A stretch of 64,000 bases of DNA from Saposhnikovia divaricata (lineage: Eukaryota; Streptophyta; Magnoliopsida; Apiales; Apiaceae): assembly GCA_036435485.1 (NCBI GenBank), contig CM071597.1, positions 12,827,881-12,891,880 of the forward strand, written 5' to 3'. Made by a program: the position numbers and the translations under genes. Every line of letters starts with the position of its first letter. Positions within the stretch are counted from its first letter, which is position 1. The notes beneath the pieces are model-generated. The model was given only the letters and a program-made list of their open reading frames with translations, was not told where the DNA came from and made no database searches. Of the stretch, positions 21,956 through 34,500 are shown one piece after another.

Positions 21956-24310
21956 TGATTTAGAAGCATGTGCGTACTGATTTGTTGATAATTCTTGTCT
22001 TTGTGTTGTAAAGTAGCCAGCATATATTAATTTATTGTATTAAAGTTTATAGGTGTAGATCATGTCCTCTTTCGAATATTAACAAATAATGTTTATGTGC
22101 TTTTCTAGTTTATGTCACATGATCTTTGAGTTATACATGATTAATATATGCATGTGTTGGCTATATTCTTTTGTCATGTTAGCTTCTTCACGTACTGTTA
22201 GTTTAGGCTATTTACGCTACATCGAATCAGACTCATTCCATCCGCTGCTCTCTTGTCTTCATGATTTTGTCAAGAATTATTATGTAAATTGTTTTATCGG
22301 ACTTTTTAAAAAAAATATTTATATAACTTAAAACCAGTTTGATTTTCATTATCATTAATATGCCAATAGTGTATTAGTTTGGTGCTTCCTGATACTTAGT
22401 TAATTATAATATTATATTAGTTGAATCATGTTCAATTTATGTGTATAATTATATGTTAGATTATTTATGATGTTTTTAGTAAGCTAGATTTTCATTTACA
22501 AAAAGAATATGTTTGATAAATGATATAACATGTTTATGGTTATTTGATATTTATATGTGTATGCATGTATAGTCCACTATTTTGGATTTATAAGAGCATG
22601 TTAAAAATTGTAAAGATTGGGTACCTTTCTGCATTTGTACATGTTTTGGATTTATAAGAGCATGTTAAAAATTGTAAAGATTGGGTACCTTTCTGCACTT
22701 GTACATGTTAACTGGACAACTCGCTTGTGTGCCATGATTGGGCTTGAGCCCATTTATTTTCCTTTTATATGATTATGTGCTTAAAGCTTCTGGCCCATGT
22801 GTTTTTATATGGCTTATTTGTTTTAGTTTAATGTAGTGAGCATGTTTTATAGTCAATGGCCGTTACTTGAATTTAAAAAAGTGATAATTTGCTTTGCATG
22901 AACAGAAGCATGTATCGAATTAATAATTAATTATTTTTGTGTTTTATTAAAATAATTATAGGATTTATTCGTGCAACTAATTCGGTATTGTGTGTTGACT
23001 TTGAGGTAAGTAGTTTTTGACTTACTTTTAATTTTCGAAAAGTATATTTTGATTCTCTAAGTTTCGACTTTCGTATAAGATATAAGATATTGTTTTGAAT
23101 TGTATAAGATATAAGATTTCTGTTTCGAACTTTATAAGATATAAGTATTTGATTTTAGATTCCTCAATCTCTACGTAACGAACCCGTTCGTAATTTACAC
23201 TATAGTTCTGGAACTAACCTTAGATACCCTTAGTAGGCGCATAAGTGTGCAACTTTAGATACCTATTAAGGGCGCGTAATTATTGAATTTTAGATGCCGG
23301 TCATTGGCAAAGTGTGACAAAAAAATAAGAATAAGAAAAAGATGTCGGTCACTGGCAAAGTGTGGCCGTAGAGCAAGACTGTGGTATTTTCGATTTTCGT
23401 TTCATTTTGTTTCTATTTTCGGCTTCTATTTCTGTTTTAAATTCTGTATTTTGAAAATATAAAACTTTGGGTTGGAATTGTTTTCGTAAATGCTTTGCAA
23501 AATTATATTTGATTCTGAAAATTGTTTTATTAAAAACTCCCATTGATTTTTGAAAGTATCTATTAGTCAATTTGTACTTGCTGAGCTGTGTAGCTCATTC
23601 GTTTCTAATATTTCAGGTTCTAATTTTGGGAGCTTAATAAGAATAAGGATGTGAACCTTGTGGATTTTTTGCTTGCTGATTTGGATGCATTTATTAGAAT
23701 AAATTTGGATATTTGATTATCTGTTAGACTTGTTTGAACCTTGTGAGGTTTTTTGGGAGTTACCAAAAACAATTCCAAACGGACCTGACCCAACCCAAAG
23801 CGGACAATATCATGTGGAGTTAAGGCTTGTTGGCGGCCCAAAAGGTAAATTACATAAAATATTGATTATGTAAAATTTGTTGAACGTGTAAGACATTGTG
23901 CTCCGAGGGTATTGGCTATATATAATGATTGGCTATATTTCAAAAATGGTATGTTATTAATATTTCAAGTTGTTATTAATGGAATATATTATTTTAAAAT
24001 TAAAATAAGTGATGTGGCAATTCACTATAGGTCTCTAGAGGTTCGACAAATATAGTCAATATCAAGAGATTATTTATATTTATAGACAAGGATTTTGCCC
24101 CATTGGAGTGGCTAATTTTTTACATATTATCTATAAGTTTTATTTTTGAAAAGCCACGTAGAGTTTTAGCTAAGGGCTTGATATGATTGGAGATGCTCTT
24201 AAAACATATAGATAATGTAGAATAAAGCCAACAAGATTTGCGGATAGAATCAGTATGAATATAAGGTCTCAAATAGTATGAATATAAGGTCTCAAAGACA
24301 CGACTGCTTA
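21956..24310. other. Long non-coding tract (copy A)
   Basis: Largely colinear with B 43870-46315. No gene was found. It contains a 64-bp tandem duplication (TTTTGGATTTATAAGAGC at 22580 and 22644, also in B) and repeated TATAAGATATAAG blocks near 23080-23150. A GTTACCAAAAACAA tract is followed by CAAAGCGGACAATATC, near 23757-23812. Exon-like blocks at 22963-23005 and after 23617 may belong to a non-coding transcript. Confidence 0.4.
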
Positions 24311-24314
24311 TATT

Positions 24315-24600
24315 AGAGGTGGCCAATTGGCGTTGGCTGGGCCGGCCACGCTTTTCAGCGGCCCAGCTAAACAATGAGAACGCAATATTGAACAAAATCC
24401 TTGTATAAATTGGACCGGGCCGGGCCGGGCCAAGCTTGGGTTCAATTGAACTGGAATCGGCACATTGGTTGGGCTCGGTTGCTGCTGGGTTGGCAATATG
24501 GGCTGCGAGATGATGGGTTGGGTTATATAGTGGTGGTGGGTTTGGGTTTGGGTTTGGGTTTGAGTTTGGGTTTGGGGTTGGGGTTGATTAAAAATTAACA
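24315..24600. repeat. GC-rich block and GGGTTT repeat (copy A/B junction)
   Basis: An island in AT-rich DNA with GGCCGGCC and GGGCCGGGCCGGGCC motifs, then about eight GGGTTT/GGGTTTG units at 24537-24590. The run has enough G-triplets for a G-quadruplex. It resembles but is not the plant telomere repeat TTTAGGG. The homologous block in B (46316-46565) has only about three units. Confidence 0.7.
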
Positions 24601-24950
24601 AAACTAAAAATAAAATCAATAATTAAAAATGAAAATTATATAAAGTTATGAACAAAAACAATTAAAATTATCTTATTTGTCAATTTAGCAAAAACAAAAT
24701 TATCTTATTTGTTGGTTGTATTGACATTAGCTTGACATTTGGGTCGAGTAGTAGTCTTTCATATTTTACAAATTTAAACAAATACCAAATATAAATAACT
24801 AAAAAATATTAGCTTCCTAGAAATACAAAATATTAGCTTCTTAGAAATATAAATAATGGACTTTACAAATTTCAACAAATACCAAATATAAATAACTAAA
24901 AAGTATTTTAAAAAATACATACAATAATTTTATCTAATACATTGAAATAA
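24601..24950. other. AT-rich end of copy A
   Basis: Contains internally repeated AAATACCAAATATAAATAACTAAAAA-type blocks and ends in AACAATACCAAATATTAC. This is the homologue of the two LINE insertion points but carries no LINE here: an empty site. Confidence 0.6.
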
Positions 24951-25215
24951 CAATACCAAATATTACAAAATATCGTAAATGCAATATTTGTATGCATGGT
25001 ATATATTAAGTTAAATTTAAAATATCTTTAAAAAAAATAAAATGATGACACAAGAAGAAAAAAATTAAAACAAAGACAATTTATAAATGAAAAGCAAGAT
25101 ATTGTATTAAAAAAAAAAAAGCAAGATATCATTTTCCCTCCTGCTCTAAGAGGAGGTCCTAGTATATCCCTTCTATATTTTCTCATGAATATATTCTCAC
25201 ATACTCTAGAATGTG

Positions 25216-25228
25216 TTCTGGAAGGTTC
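25216..25228 (+). promoter_or_regulatory. Heat-shock element without TATA (copy B)
   Basis: TTCTGGAAGGTTC is a perfect TTCnnGAAnnTTC array as in copies A and C, but a deletion of about 180 bp just downstream removed the TATA box and leader, so this promoter-like block is probably dead. Confidence 0.45.
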
Positions 25229-25768
25229 TAGTATGATCGAGAACTTACAAATGAAGTGTTGTTTGTGTTTCTCTCGAATTCAAGTCCAACTTTGTGTGAG
25301 TTTTGTTAATTGATTGTTTGGCATCTTAATTTTTATTTATACTGTATGTACAAGTTCAAATCCATATATATGTGTATAGGCCGGGGAGGCTATTTTTTAA
25401 CAAGTAGTCCTTACATGTTTTATTATGAATTAAACTTTTCAGATTTGTTTTCTTAATGATTTCTTAAAATAGTGTGTTTTCATGTGATTAAAAATGTTGG
25501 ATCCAAAACTCCACTGCTTGAGGATACTAATCTTTCTTTTCTTTCTTCAACATTTACAAAATCAATAAATTCTAATCATTATGTTTAAGTTTTTAAGTTT
25601 TTCATCAAACTTTCCTATTAAATACAATTTAATTATAATAATATCAAATTTCTCATGTAATTTTTGTTTTCTTTTTTATGAATTATTGGCAATAAACAAT
25701 GAAGAAAATGTTCCAAAAATATGCTGGTACAGAATTTTGTTTATAGACTTCTGGGTGTGATCAACTAG

Positions 25769-25975
25769 AAAGAGCAGGCGCTGGCCACAACACTGAGTGC
25801 AAATTCGGTCCTTCAGAAACGCGAGCTGGATGTTCAAGATCAGTTGATCACATTGGAGGAAAGGGTCCTGGAGAAGGAAGCTACGGTTGCTGATCTCAAC
25901 CAAGAGCTGGAAACTACTTGGAGGAGCCATCAGTTGATGATGGCTAACGAACCTGATGTAGGTTCTTCCTGCTGA
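25769..25975 (+). pseudogene. Coiled-coil C-terminal coding relic (copy B)
   Basis: A 68-codon frame reading KEQALATALSANSVLQKREL, then DVQDQLITLEERVLEKEATV, then ADLNQELETTWRSHQLMM, ending GSSC and stop. Regular spacing of Leu, Val and Ile supports a coiled coil. It keeps the 18 codons missing from copy A, so B and C show the older form. No start or upstream exon; function unknown. Confidence 0.4.
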
Positions 25976-26119
25976 TGAGGATGGAGAGGAGTAGAGTCTC
26001 CTTTGTTATTTTTTATTTTATTTTGTTGAGCTTTTTTTTTGGTTGTAAAATGACATCTTATTAAAATGTCTTGATTCAATATAAATTTTCTGTTCTCCTT
26101 TGGGAGTTTTCCAAATCCA

Positions 26120-26640
26120 TATGTTGTTTTCGGTATAAGGTATATGGTAGTATAGACTAGTAACTGAGTGATACTAAATAATATTAAACCATGAAAGACT
26201 AGTAACCTTGAAAAAAGAGGGACAAGGGTTAAATAAAATAATAGGTTGGGTTGGCTAATTATTGGGATAAATTTGGATGGTAGGATGTGTGTTTCTTTGT
26301 TTTATGTTTTAATCAAGGGCTATAAATTGATTGAAGAAGCACAATCCATGTGCTATGTTGTAAGCCAATGACACATTGACATGTCATCAAACAGACCTTT
26401 AAATTTCCATTCTAATATAGAGTAAATAAATATCCGAAAATCAAAAATTCTCTAAAAATTATGAAATTTTTACATGCAATTTGAAATATTAAGAAAATTG
26501 TTCTCTCAAAAGATGGTCAAATTTCATTGAAGTTTGGTCGTTTGATTTTTTAACATACAACCTTATCGATTCCGGAACAAAGTACTCAAAAATTAAGAAA
26601 GTTTAAAAAATAAAAAAATTTAAAAATTACCCTGGAACCA
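26120..26640. other. Segment present only in copy B
   Basis: A and C both read CATATGCCTTGATGTTAATA across this point, while B has about 500 extra bases. It is non-coding, includes GGCTATAAATTGATTG and ends in a unit of the 175-bp repeat family. A and C sharing the same short form suggests a deletion inherited by both rather than an insertion in B. Confidence 0.6.
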
Positions 26641-26935
26641 TACAGATGTTAATATATATATAATTTAGTGATATTTCCAAAATATTAAAATATATAAAAT
26701 AAATTTGGATCGTAAAATTAGTAGTCGACTATTGATTTGACAAATACTACTAACTAGTACTTTGTCCCAGATTGTTGTTTGTACTTTTTTAAAAATATAT
26801 ATCGACAATTCAACCATACGGATGTCAATATATATATCTAATTTAGTGATATTTCCAAAAAAATTTAAAATGAAAAAGAAATTTTGATAGTAAAATTAGT
26901 AGTCAATTTGACTAATACTACTAACTAATAAAGCT
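26630..26935. repeat. About 175-bp repeat family, two units (copy B)
   Basis: ACCATACAGATGTTAATATA near 26638 and ACCATACGGATGTCAATATA near 26813 are 175 bp apart, matching the repeat period inside the CACTA. Copy C has the equivalent units at about 55875-56155. Confidence 0.6.
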
Positions 26936-27251
26936 GACCTGGAAATTGCCGAGCGTGATTTGGTGAGCAATATTTACTAACTTTTGATCCTTCTCCAATT
27001 GTCTCAATATTAGTGTCCAACCATCTCAGTTTCCTTTCTATAGTCTTAGCATGTTTCGGAGATTCGTTAATATGATGGTGCCGTAATATTTACACTCCCG
27101 TTGCTTGGTTTTTCTTACTTTACTTTGAATTTTCTTTGTTCATCAGATACTGACTGAGCATAAGATTAGTGCAGAATTTCCTCTAGCCATGTCTCAAACG
27201 GAATCTTTTGTGCTTTCTGGAGGTAATTATTTTCACTATACATATTTTATG

Positions 27252-27926
27252 TGTTGGGTATATTTAACTAAACAATGTAACAATGGGACAGCTATATTAC
27301 AATTAACAAGAACAGGAAATGAAATAAGTAACGAAACAAACACGATGGCAAAACAAAATATATAATTAAATACTGTAAAAAAGAAAGGAGAAAATACTTA
27401 GCTCTAATAGAAGCTTTAAAGCTCTGAAAGAACAGAACAGTTGAGTCTCCACGGCTTAGAGAAGTCTTGACTGTTCTTGAAGAGATTATTGCCCCACTTA
27501 CGATGTGATGGGTTGAAGCAATATCGCTTGCAGGATAAAACAGCTCAGATCAATCCGATCTCAGACGTGGCTGAGATCAACAGCGACTAGCACCTCAATT
27601 CACCCAAAAAACCTATGCAACTTATAAATGAATGAAGGTAGGCACTTGAGATTACATATACGTAAAGCTCAAGCATAAGACTTCTATATATAGACATTTT
27701 AAGTTGCTTGGTTAAAAATCTTTTCGATTTATGTAAAAACCCATTTTAAACTCATTTCAAACTAGCAACTTTGCATATATAATTATGGATTCCACTAAGA
27801 AAATGTCTTAGATGCATACATGAAAGTTTAAGTCCTCATATCAAGGAACAACTTCCATAAGTTAGTTTCCGTAAATTACATCAAGAGCACATCTAAAATG
27901 TGTCTCAAACTTTCCATTTTCTAACA
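27252..27926. mobile_element. Solo LTR (copy B)
   Basis: Homologue of the solo LTR in copy A: starts TGTTGGGTATA and ends TTCTAACA, about 675 bp, at the identical place in the repeat unit. Confidence 0.7.
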
Positions 27927-28200
27927 ATATCTGATTTATTAACGTGTCTTTGCATATAGTTTTCCAAGCTTTTAATATTATATACTTCGGATTCTAGCTG
28001 ATGGTTTTATAAACAACACCTTACAAGATTCAAGTGCTTGAACTGAACTAGTAATATATACATTATACAGTCTTACGAAACTCGGTAATAAACACTACAA
28101 GTATATGCAAAAATGCAAATGAGGAGGTACAATGTAATTGTTAATATAATTTCGGTTTTAATTAAGTGTATTTATAAATCAAAATTTTTATTGTATGTAG

Positions 28201-28308
28201 GCAATTAGGGGGGCTCAACATGGTGTCAATGATGGCGAGCAGGATGGAGAGGATGACGAAGAGGATAACAATGGAGACGATGATCATGAAGAGGACAATG
28301 GTGCATGA
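28201..28308 (+). other. Acidic exon-like block (copy B)
   Basis: After TGTATGTAG the frame reads AIRGAQHGVNDGEQDGEDDE then EDNNGDDDHEEDNGA and a stop, 35 codons with a strongly acidic tail. Copy A has lost two bases in it. It could be the last exon of the gene that supplied the coiled-coil relic about 2.2 kb upstream; that link is inference. Confidence 0.3.
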
Positions 28309-29723
28309 AGAGGATGATGGTGGCGAAGACAGTGAGTAGTCTAGTTCTAGGTTTTTGTTGGCGGTTTCCACTTCCTTATTATGTAGTAAATGATATTGAA
28401 TATTAGATAGTACACTTTAGTATAATTTTACCACTCTTCATATATGGCTCTTAAAATCTAGTAGACACGTACCTTATTGTAACTCAAAAATCACTTATGA
28501 AACAAGTGCAACAGAGTCTTCTTAATCTTTTTCTATTTCTTTGACTAATTTACACAAGTTCTTGTAATTTTTCAAGTTGGATAAGATATATATTTGTTAA
28601 CCATTCAAGGAAGAAAAGACAAAAGAAATATAAGTATTTTTTTTACTATTTCAAAATTATTTCAAAATCCACAATTAACGTTAGCAAGTAAAGGACAAAT
28701 TGATTGTAGAATAAAGATGACTTATTAATAAAGGATGTTTTCAAAATATAGTCATATTTTCAAATTATTTTTACATAAAAATGCATATTTTTTCGAACTT
28801 GTTTGCAGAAAATATGTACCAATTCTCAACTTTTACGATGAGTAAATTAAAATGTAGTATAAAACAACTTAGGGCGTAAATTTGGTATAAAACAATTTAG
28901 TGCATAGTACTCAATTAACTTAATATATACAAGTTCTTAAAAAAAAATTGTAATGCAATATTTTTTTATTAAAACATCTATATTTCAGAATGATACATCA
29001 CATCTAATAATAATATCCTATGAAAGTAAAAGAATTAGCCTGTTAATGTGTCCAGTTTTTTGGAAAATTAATTTAAGTATTAAAGGACTAAGCTCTAAGC
29101 ACAACCTAAAATCACTATTACAAGCAACAAAGTAGCATAAAAATATGTTCTCCTACATGGCACACCCTCTAATGAGGTTAAATGTCTAATACGGTTCCAA
29201 GCAAGAGTGGAAAAATTTAACACAATCAGAAACCCAACATGTACCCGACAAGTCCAAATAACAGACCAAGTATATAAGAAAATATAAAAAATATAAAAAA
29301 TATAAAATATATAAAAAATAGTAAAAAATATATAAATTTATATTACATATATATTGCAATGAATCCACTTATTCTAGGAGGTCCAACTAAAAGTCCAAGC
29401 AAATCAATTTATTAGCCCATTATGTTAAGGGCATTTGAGTCTTTTTATGTAAGAAAAAGGGGATATAGTATTTGGAGGAGAGAGAGTAGGGTTATCATCA
29501 AATTGTTATGTTCTAACTACTAAAGAGACGAGACGAGACGCCTCATCCTCGAAGTGTGGGGATTAGGGACACTATTTATCTTTCTGTTTCTGGAACTGTT
29601 ATTGTGTGTTTGTTTGACATAATCCATTTGTGGCTTGAAAGTAGATAAGTTATTTCACAGAAAAGTCCATATATGAAAAGTAGTTAATAATGGCTCAAGT
29701 CGATATATGAAAAGTAGTTTATA
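28309..29723. other. AT-rich stretch of copy B
   Basis: Homologous to A 11039-12350 and 14729-14825. The Copia insertion site of copy A is here empty (CATAATCCATTTGTGG near 29623). No gene seen. Confidence 0.5.
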
Positions 29724-30530
29724 ATGGCCATCGTGTTAGTTGTCCTCAAGTGGAAGCATTTTTTGTTTGGTAGGTATTTCCTCATTTGCATCAATCAATA
29801 GAGCTTGAAATATTTAATGGAGCAGCGAGATATTGGTCCAGAATATCATAAGTGGGTTAGTAAATTAATGGGTTACAACTTCATAATTCAATACAAGAGT
29901 GGCCCTTCAAATAGAGAAGCTGATGCACTGTCCTGTGCGTTTGTTGGGGAGGTTGAACTGAATCCAATTTACATGACTGGGGTACTGATTAGGCTTAGTA
30001 TGCAGATAGCGTTCGAAATGATAAGTTCATTTCTCAGCTCACCACCGACATCCAAAACGGGAAACAAGTGGCCAAAGGGTATTCTATGGAAATTAAAGGG
30101 CAATTTGCGCAACAAAGGGCCGGTTGGTGCTACGTGCCAAGTCGCCACTCACCTCAACTCTTCTTCAGGACTATCAGGACTCACCGTTGGAGGTACATTC
30201 AGGTGATTTTAAGACGTACAAACGAATTTCTTCAAGTTGGTTTTGGCCGGAAATGCGGAAGATGTGGATAAATACGTTCGGCAATGTGGGGTGTGTTAAC
30301 AGGCCAAGGCTTCATCTTTGAGTCGAGGAAGGTTACTGCAGCCCCTTCCAGTCCATACCAAGGTTTGGGATGAAATTTACATGGATTTCGTCTGGCAATG
30401 TGGGGTATGTGAACAGGCCAAGGCTTCATCTTTGAGTTCAGGAAGGTTACTGCAGCCCCTTCCAATCCCTGCCCAGGTTTGGGATGAAATTTACATGAAT
30501 TTTGTAGAGGGGCTCCAAAATCCCTTGAGA
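29724..30530 (+). pseudogene. Ty3/Gypsy pol fragment: RNase H and integrase N-terminus (copy B)
   Basis: Same relic as in copy A but extending further: RNase H (SLKYLMEQRDIGPEYHKWVS, EADALS), a linker (MEIKGQFAQQRAGWCYVPSR) and the integrase zinc region. Integrase sequence then continues as GRLLQPLPIPAQVWDEIYMN. A 114-bp in-frame tandem duplication (30280-30393 and 30394-30507) repeats QCGVC...WDEIYM. Multiple stops and frame changes make it non-functional. It shows that copy A lost this part by deletion. Confidence 0.85.
30280..30507 (+). repeat. 114-bp tandem duplication in Gypsy integrase (copy B)
   Basis: GGCAATGTGGGGTGTGT at 30280 and GGCAATGTGGGGTATGT at 30394 begin two copies of 114 bp (38 codons, frame preserved), diverged at several positions. 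Confidence 0.85.
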
Positions 30531-31388
30531 CAAAGCCTTAAGTCCGGGCCTGGTTAGAATGGGCCTTTTTCGGACTGGGACCGAGTTTTGACTAGAGATT
30601 GGTTCAAACCAAATATTTGGTCATGATTTTTTGTGCATCTCTATCCTACACCACCACATGTAATATTGCTACATGCAAAGATAATATAATAACTTTTTTT
30701 TTGCAAGAAGATAATTTAATAAATTGAATATGAATAAATTTCTAAAATAAATTGAATCTAAATAAAATCCAAATAGATATCTGATTTGAATAAATTTCAA
30801 AAATAAAATAAATCTCAATAAAATCTAAGTTAATCGGCATAAATAGAATGTTGTAAATTTACAATCCCAAACCAACTTATATATATACTGGATATAAAAC
30901 CATACTTTATGGGATATAAAACCAGACATCCACACACATATAACTATCTATATTTACACAGAAGAATTAGATTTTGGAGAAGTCCGTGGAAGCAGGGTGA
31001 TGAAGCTGGTGCAAGGCGGTTGCCATGATGCCATCAACACTAAAAATGAGGTACCAATGACCATAATTTCCCTATCTCAATCTTTGTTGTTCTTCTGTGT
31101 CTTGGAGTTGATAAGAAGATCTATAGAGTGTTACAAATGCCACCAATATTGAATTGATATGCAATTTAGTTTCGTTAGATTCAAATATTAGTTTATTATC
31201 ATCAATTCTGGCCAATCTTTTCTGAAAATTTAGCCCATCATCTCTTAAACGATTGTTTTTTATTACTTTCATTTCGTTTCCAAGGAATGGTGACCATTTT
31301 TTAACACCAATGATATAACCCTAGCCGCCGATGCGGCTGCCTTGAGTATATGACTATGTCGTAGGGTTATGTCTAAACAAAAGTATTT
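30531..31388. other. Non-coding stretch before the LINE (copy B)
   Basis: Homologue of A 15410-16450 without the MITE. Contains the empty MITE site near 30876 and the 66-codon minus frame (31072-31272), identical to that of A. No identifiable gene. Confidence 0.4.
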
Positions 31389-31405
31389 TTTTGAGAGGAT
31401 TAATT
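31389..31405. repeat. 17-bp target-site duplication of the LINE, left
   Basis: TTTTGAGAGGATTAATT here and at 37178-37194 flanks the LINE with no mismatch. Copy A has one such site (ATGAGAGGACTAATT near 16459), confirming a target-primed insertion. Confidence 0.95.
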
Positions 31406-31579
31406 TTTTTTTTTTTTGCTAAATTTTTAATTAATAGAAGAAAACGGAATACAGGGATTGACCCTTGCTCTAAGCCAAGGCTAAGAGAAAGCAACCTAAG
31501 ACCAACCTAACCTAGAAGAGAATTTGGAAGCAAAAAGAACATCCAAAAAGAAAAAAAAAACCAAACCGTGGCTGAGATA

Positions 31580-34500
31580 CTATATAAAAACCCATCTATA
31601 AAGCACTAAATTCGCCGTTTTAATGAACCAATCCGTATTTCGCAGCTTCGTTTTTATATCAAGCATGATCCTTTTAATTAAAAGGTTTGGCCCCTGCGTG
31701 CCTTTGTCATGTAATCTCGAGTTTCTATCTCTCCATAAGTGGTAGGAGAACGTCTGCGCAGCAAGAAGGGCAACTGTTCTCATAATGTGATCAGAAGTAC
31801 ACCCTAAAGAGTCCAGAAGTTCGACCCAGGTTGTTCCTGTGAAGCAAATGTTGAGCAGCCCAAACAATTTTTCCAAGATGTATGAACTGTAAGGGCAAGT
31901 AACAAACAGATGAGAGTCCGTTTCAATGCCCCCGACACAGAAACAGCAAAACTGGGATATATCCAAGCCGAATCGACCGAGCCTATGCATTGTTGGCAAA
32001 CGTCCATGGCATAACATCCATTCGAGGTGAGCATAGCGCAGGATCTTAAGCCTATGCCATACATGCTTTGCCCAGGTTACTTGCGTGGATTGTTGGCGAA
32101 GCGAGTGCCAAATGTTCCGAGCCTTAATCTTGTTAATTGGCAACCCATCCCAAAGAATTACATCCGTTTCACAGAGATTGAAAGTAGGATAATCAAAATT
32201 TTGAGTCCAAAGTGCCATCTGAGGGTGCACGTGATGAATTCTGTTTGAGGTTCGAGGGAGAACCCAAACGCCCGTATGAATGATTGAATTTACCGTAGCA
32301 TTGCCTTGAAGACCAGATTGAGCAATGATGAGAGCATTCTTGTTAGCAGCCAAACAAGTAGAGTTCCACCACGGATCGAACCATAGAGAAGTTGCATGTC
32401 CATTCCCAAGCTTGAAAGAGATGAACTGGAGAGCTGTTGACCGTAACTTGAGGACGTTTCTGAGGATCCAGGAGCAGTCGTTGGGCATCGGAAGAGTCCA
32501 AATGTTGTGGTTCTTAAGAATTGTCGTGTTAACCCAACGTGGCCACAATGCCTTATTTTTTGACACCACCTTACAAAGATGCAGCAGGATGTTTGCTTGA
32601 TTCCAGTCTTTGGGTTGTTTAAAACCTAAGCCTCCTTCGGCCAGAGGAAGACATATGGAGTCCCAACTGATTCTCACTCCCCCTTTTGAGGTGATATTCC
32701 CCTTCCACAAGAAGCGAGTGATAAGGGTTTGAATGGAGCAATGCACAGAAGTAGGAAGGATAAAATGTCTGGACCAATAACCTTGAAGAGCGAAGATGAC
32801 AGCCCTAACTAGCTGGACACGACCTGCAAATGATAATAGTGAAGTAGTCCAACAGCAAATCCTAGCAGTTATTCTGTCGATAAGAGGAATGCAGTCATTG
32901 TGCTTTAGCCTCGTTGAGATTAAAGGGACACCAAGAAAGCGCACAGGCAGCTCGCCGTGCGCTAGACCAAACCGTGAATCAAACCATGCCATAAAATCCT
33001 CCGTACAATTTCCAAAATAAACCGTACTTTTAACTGTGCTTGGCCGTAAACCACTTACATCCGCAAAGCGATATATGCAATCCATAAGATGAGTAACAGA
33101 TTCAATGTCAGCATTAGAGAACAGTAGAACATCGTCTGCGTAGAAAAGATGTGTAAGTTTCATGTCTTTACAGTGCCAATGGAATCTGAAATTTTCCGGA
33201 GTCTTTGCAAGCATAGAGGACAAGACGTTCATAGCAATAGCAAATAGGTATGGAGAGATAGGGTCCCCCTGCCTTAGGCCTTTTTTACCTTGGAAAAAAC
33301 CGCACAACGAACCATTAACTTTTACAGAAAAAGAAGTTGTTGAAATGCATAAGTAGATCCACCTCATAAACTTCTCAGGAAAATTCAGTTTGCGAAGAGC
33401 ACCCATGATGAAGTCCCAATTTAGCGAGTCAAAAGCCTTATTCAAATCAAGCTTTAGCGCACATTTAGGTAGGCCAGTTTCTTTATGATATCCTCGGAAC
33501 AGTTCTTGCGCCATGAGAATATTATCCGAGATATTACGTCCCGGAATAAAAGCAGATTGAGAAATGTCAGTGATGCTAGGCATAACAATTTTCAAACGAG
33601 ATGCAATTATCTTAGCAATACACTTGTAAGGTATTGAGCATAAGGAAATAGGCCTGAAATCACGCATTGTTGTAGGCGTTGGGACCTTCGGGATTAGGGC
33701 AATACTTGTGACATTAACTGATTTATCAAAATATTCGGATGAGAAAAAGCCTCGAACCGCCGCACAGAAATTATTGCCTACAATTTCCCAAGATGCTAAG
33801 AAGAATTCGACCGTAAAGCCGTCAGGGCCCGGTGCCTTGTTCTTTTTCATAGCCTTTAAAGTTGCCAGAATTAGCTCATCAGAAACAGGGGCTTCCAGTA
33901 AAATAGCCTGTGCAGGAGAGAGCAGGTCACAGTCAAAAGAATCAAAGTCACAAGGAGGTAAGGTCGAGGTCGAACCCAGGCTGTTCGAAAAGAAATCCAC
34001 TGCCACTTTGGAGACATTTTTATGCCCAGAGACTAAAAGTCCCTCATTATCTTCAATAGCCAAAATCTTGTTCACATTCCAGTTTGATTTTGTTCGATTG
34101 AAAAAATAACTGTTATTTCCATCTCCATAGTTAAGCCATTTCACCCTCGATTTCTGCAAAAGAAATCGCTCCTCCTCTAGTAAGGCAGTCTGCAGCTTAT
34201 CCGAGTAGTTACTTTCTTCCTGAAGTAAAATGGGATTATCACAGTCAGTCACCAATTGATCCTGCACTGCTGAGAGAGAAGACCTGGCCATTGCCACATT
34301 GCTATGCACATTACCATGATTCTTGTTCAAACCCACCAAAGCAGTTTTGACATGCTTCAATTTGCGAACTAGAATTGCCATTGGGTCCCCATACCACTGA
34401 TTAGCCCATGCTCTTGAAACAGTTTCCATGAACCCATCCACCTCGGTCATGTAATTATGGAATTGAAACGGCTTTACCACCTTTTCAAGTTTCAGAGGAA

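Larger units (their letters stand above)
8070..24950. repeat. Large tandem repeat unit, copy A (about 16.9 kb)
   Basis: From AACAATACAAAATATTACAAAAT onward the sequence is nearly identical, in the same order and orientation, to 24951-46938 (copy B) and, for its first 2.4 kb, to 54518-56919 (copy C). Copy A uniquely contains a Copia derivative (12351-14723), an Emigrant-like MITE (15762-15946) and a 1.56-kb internal duplication (18811-21951). It lacks the roughly 500 bp seen in B at 26120-26640. The unit holds only transposon relics, so it is a macro-repeat rather than a gene cluster. Its exact breakpoints cannot be fixed because the left flank of A is lost behind LINE and CACTA insertions. 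Confidence 0.85.

Noticed and set aside
24537..24590. Interstitial telomeric repeat
   Set aside because: The unit is GGGTTT/GGGTTTG, not the plant TTTAGGG heptamer.
24401..24598. Gly/Leu-rich plus-strand frame and Gln/Thr-rich minus-strand frame
   Set aside because: Both are translations of the GGGTTT repeat and GC-rich block; simple-sequence artefacts.
32796..33020. Plus-strand frames opposite the intact LINE ORF2, such as 32796-33020 and 33708-34109
   Set aside because: Antisense shadows of a clearly coding minus-strand ORF.
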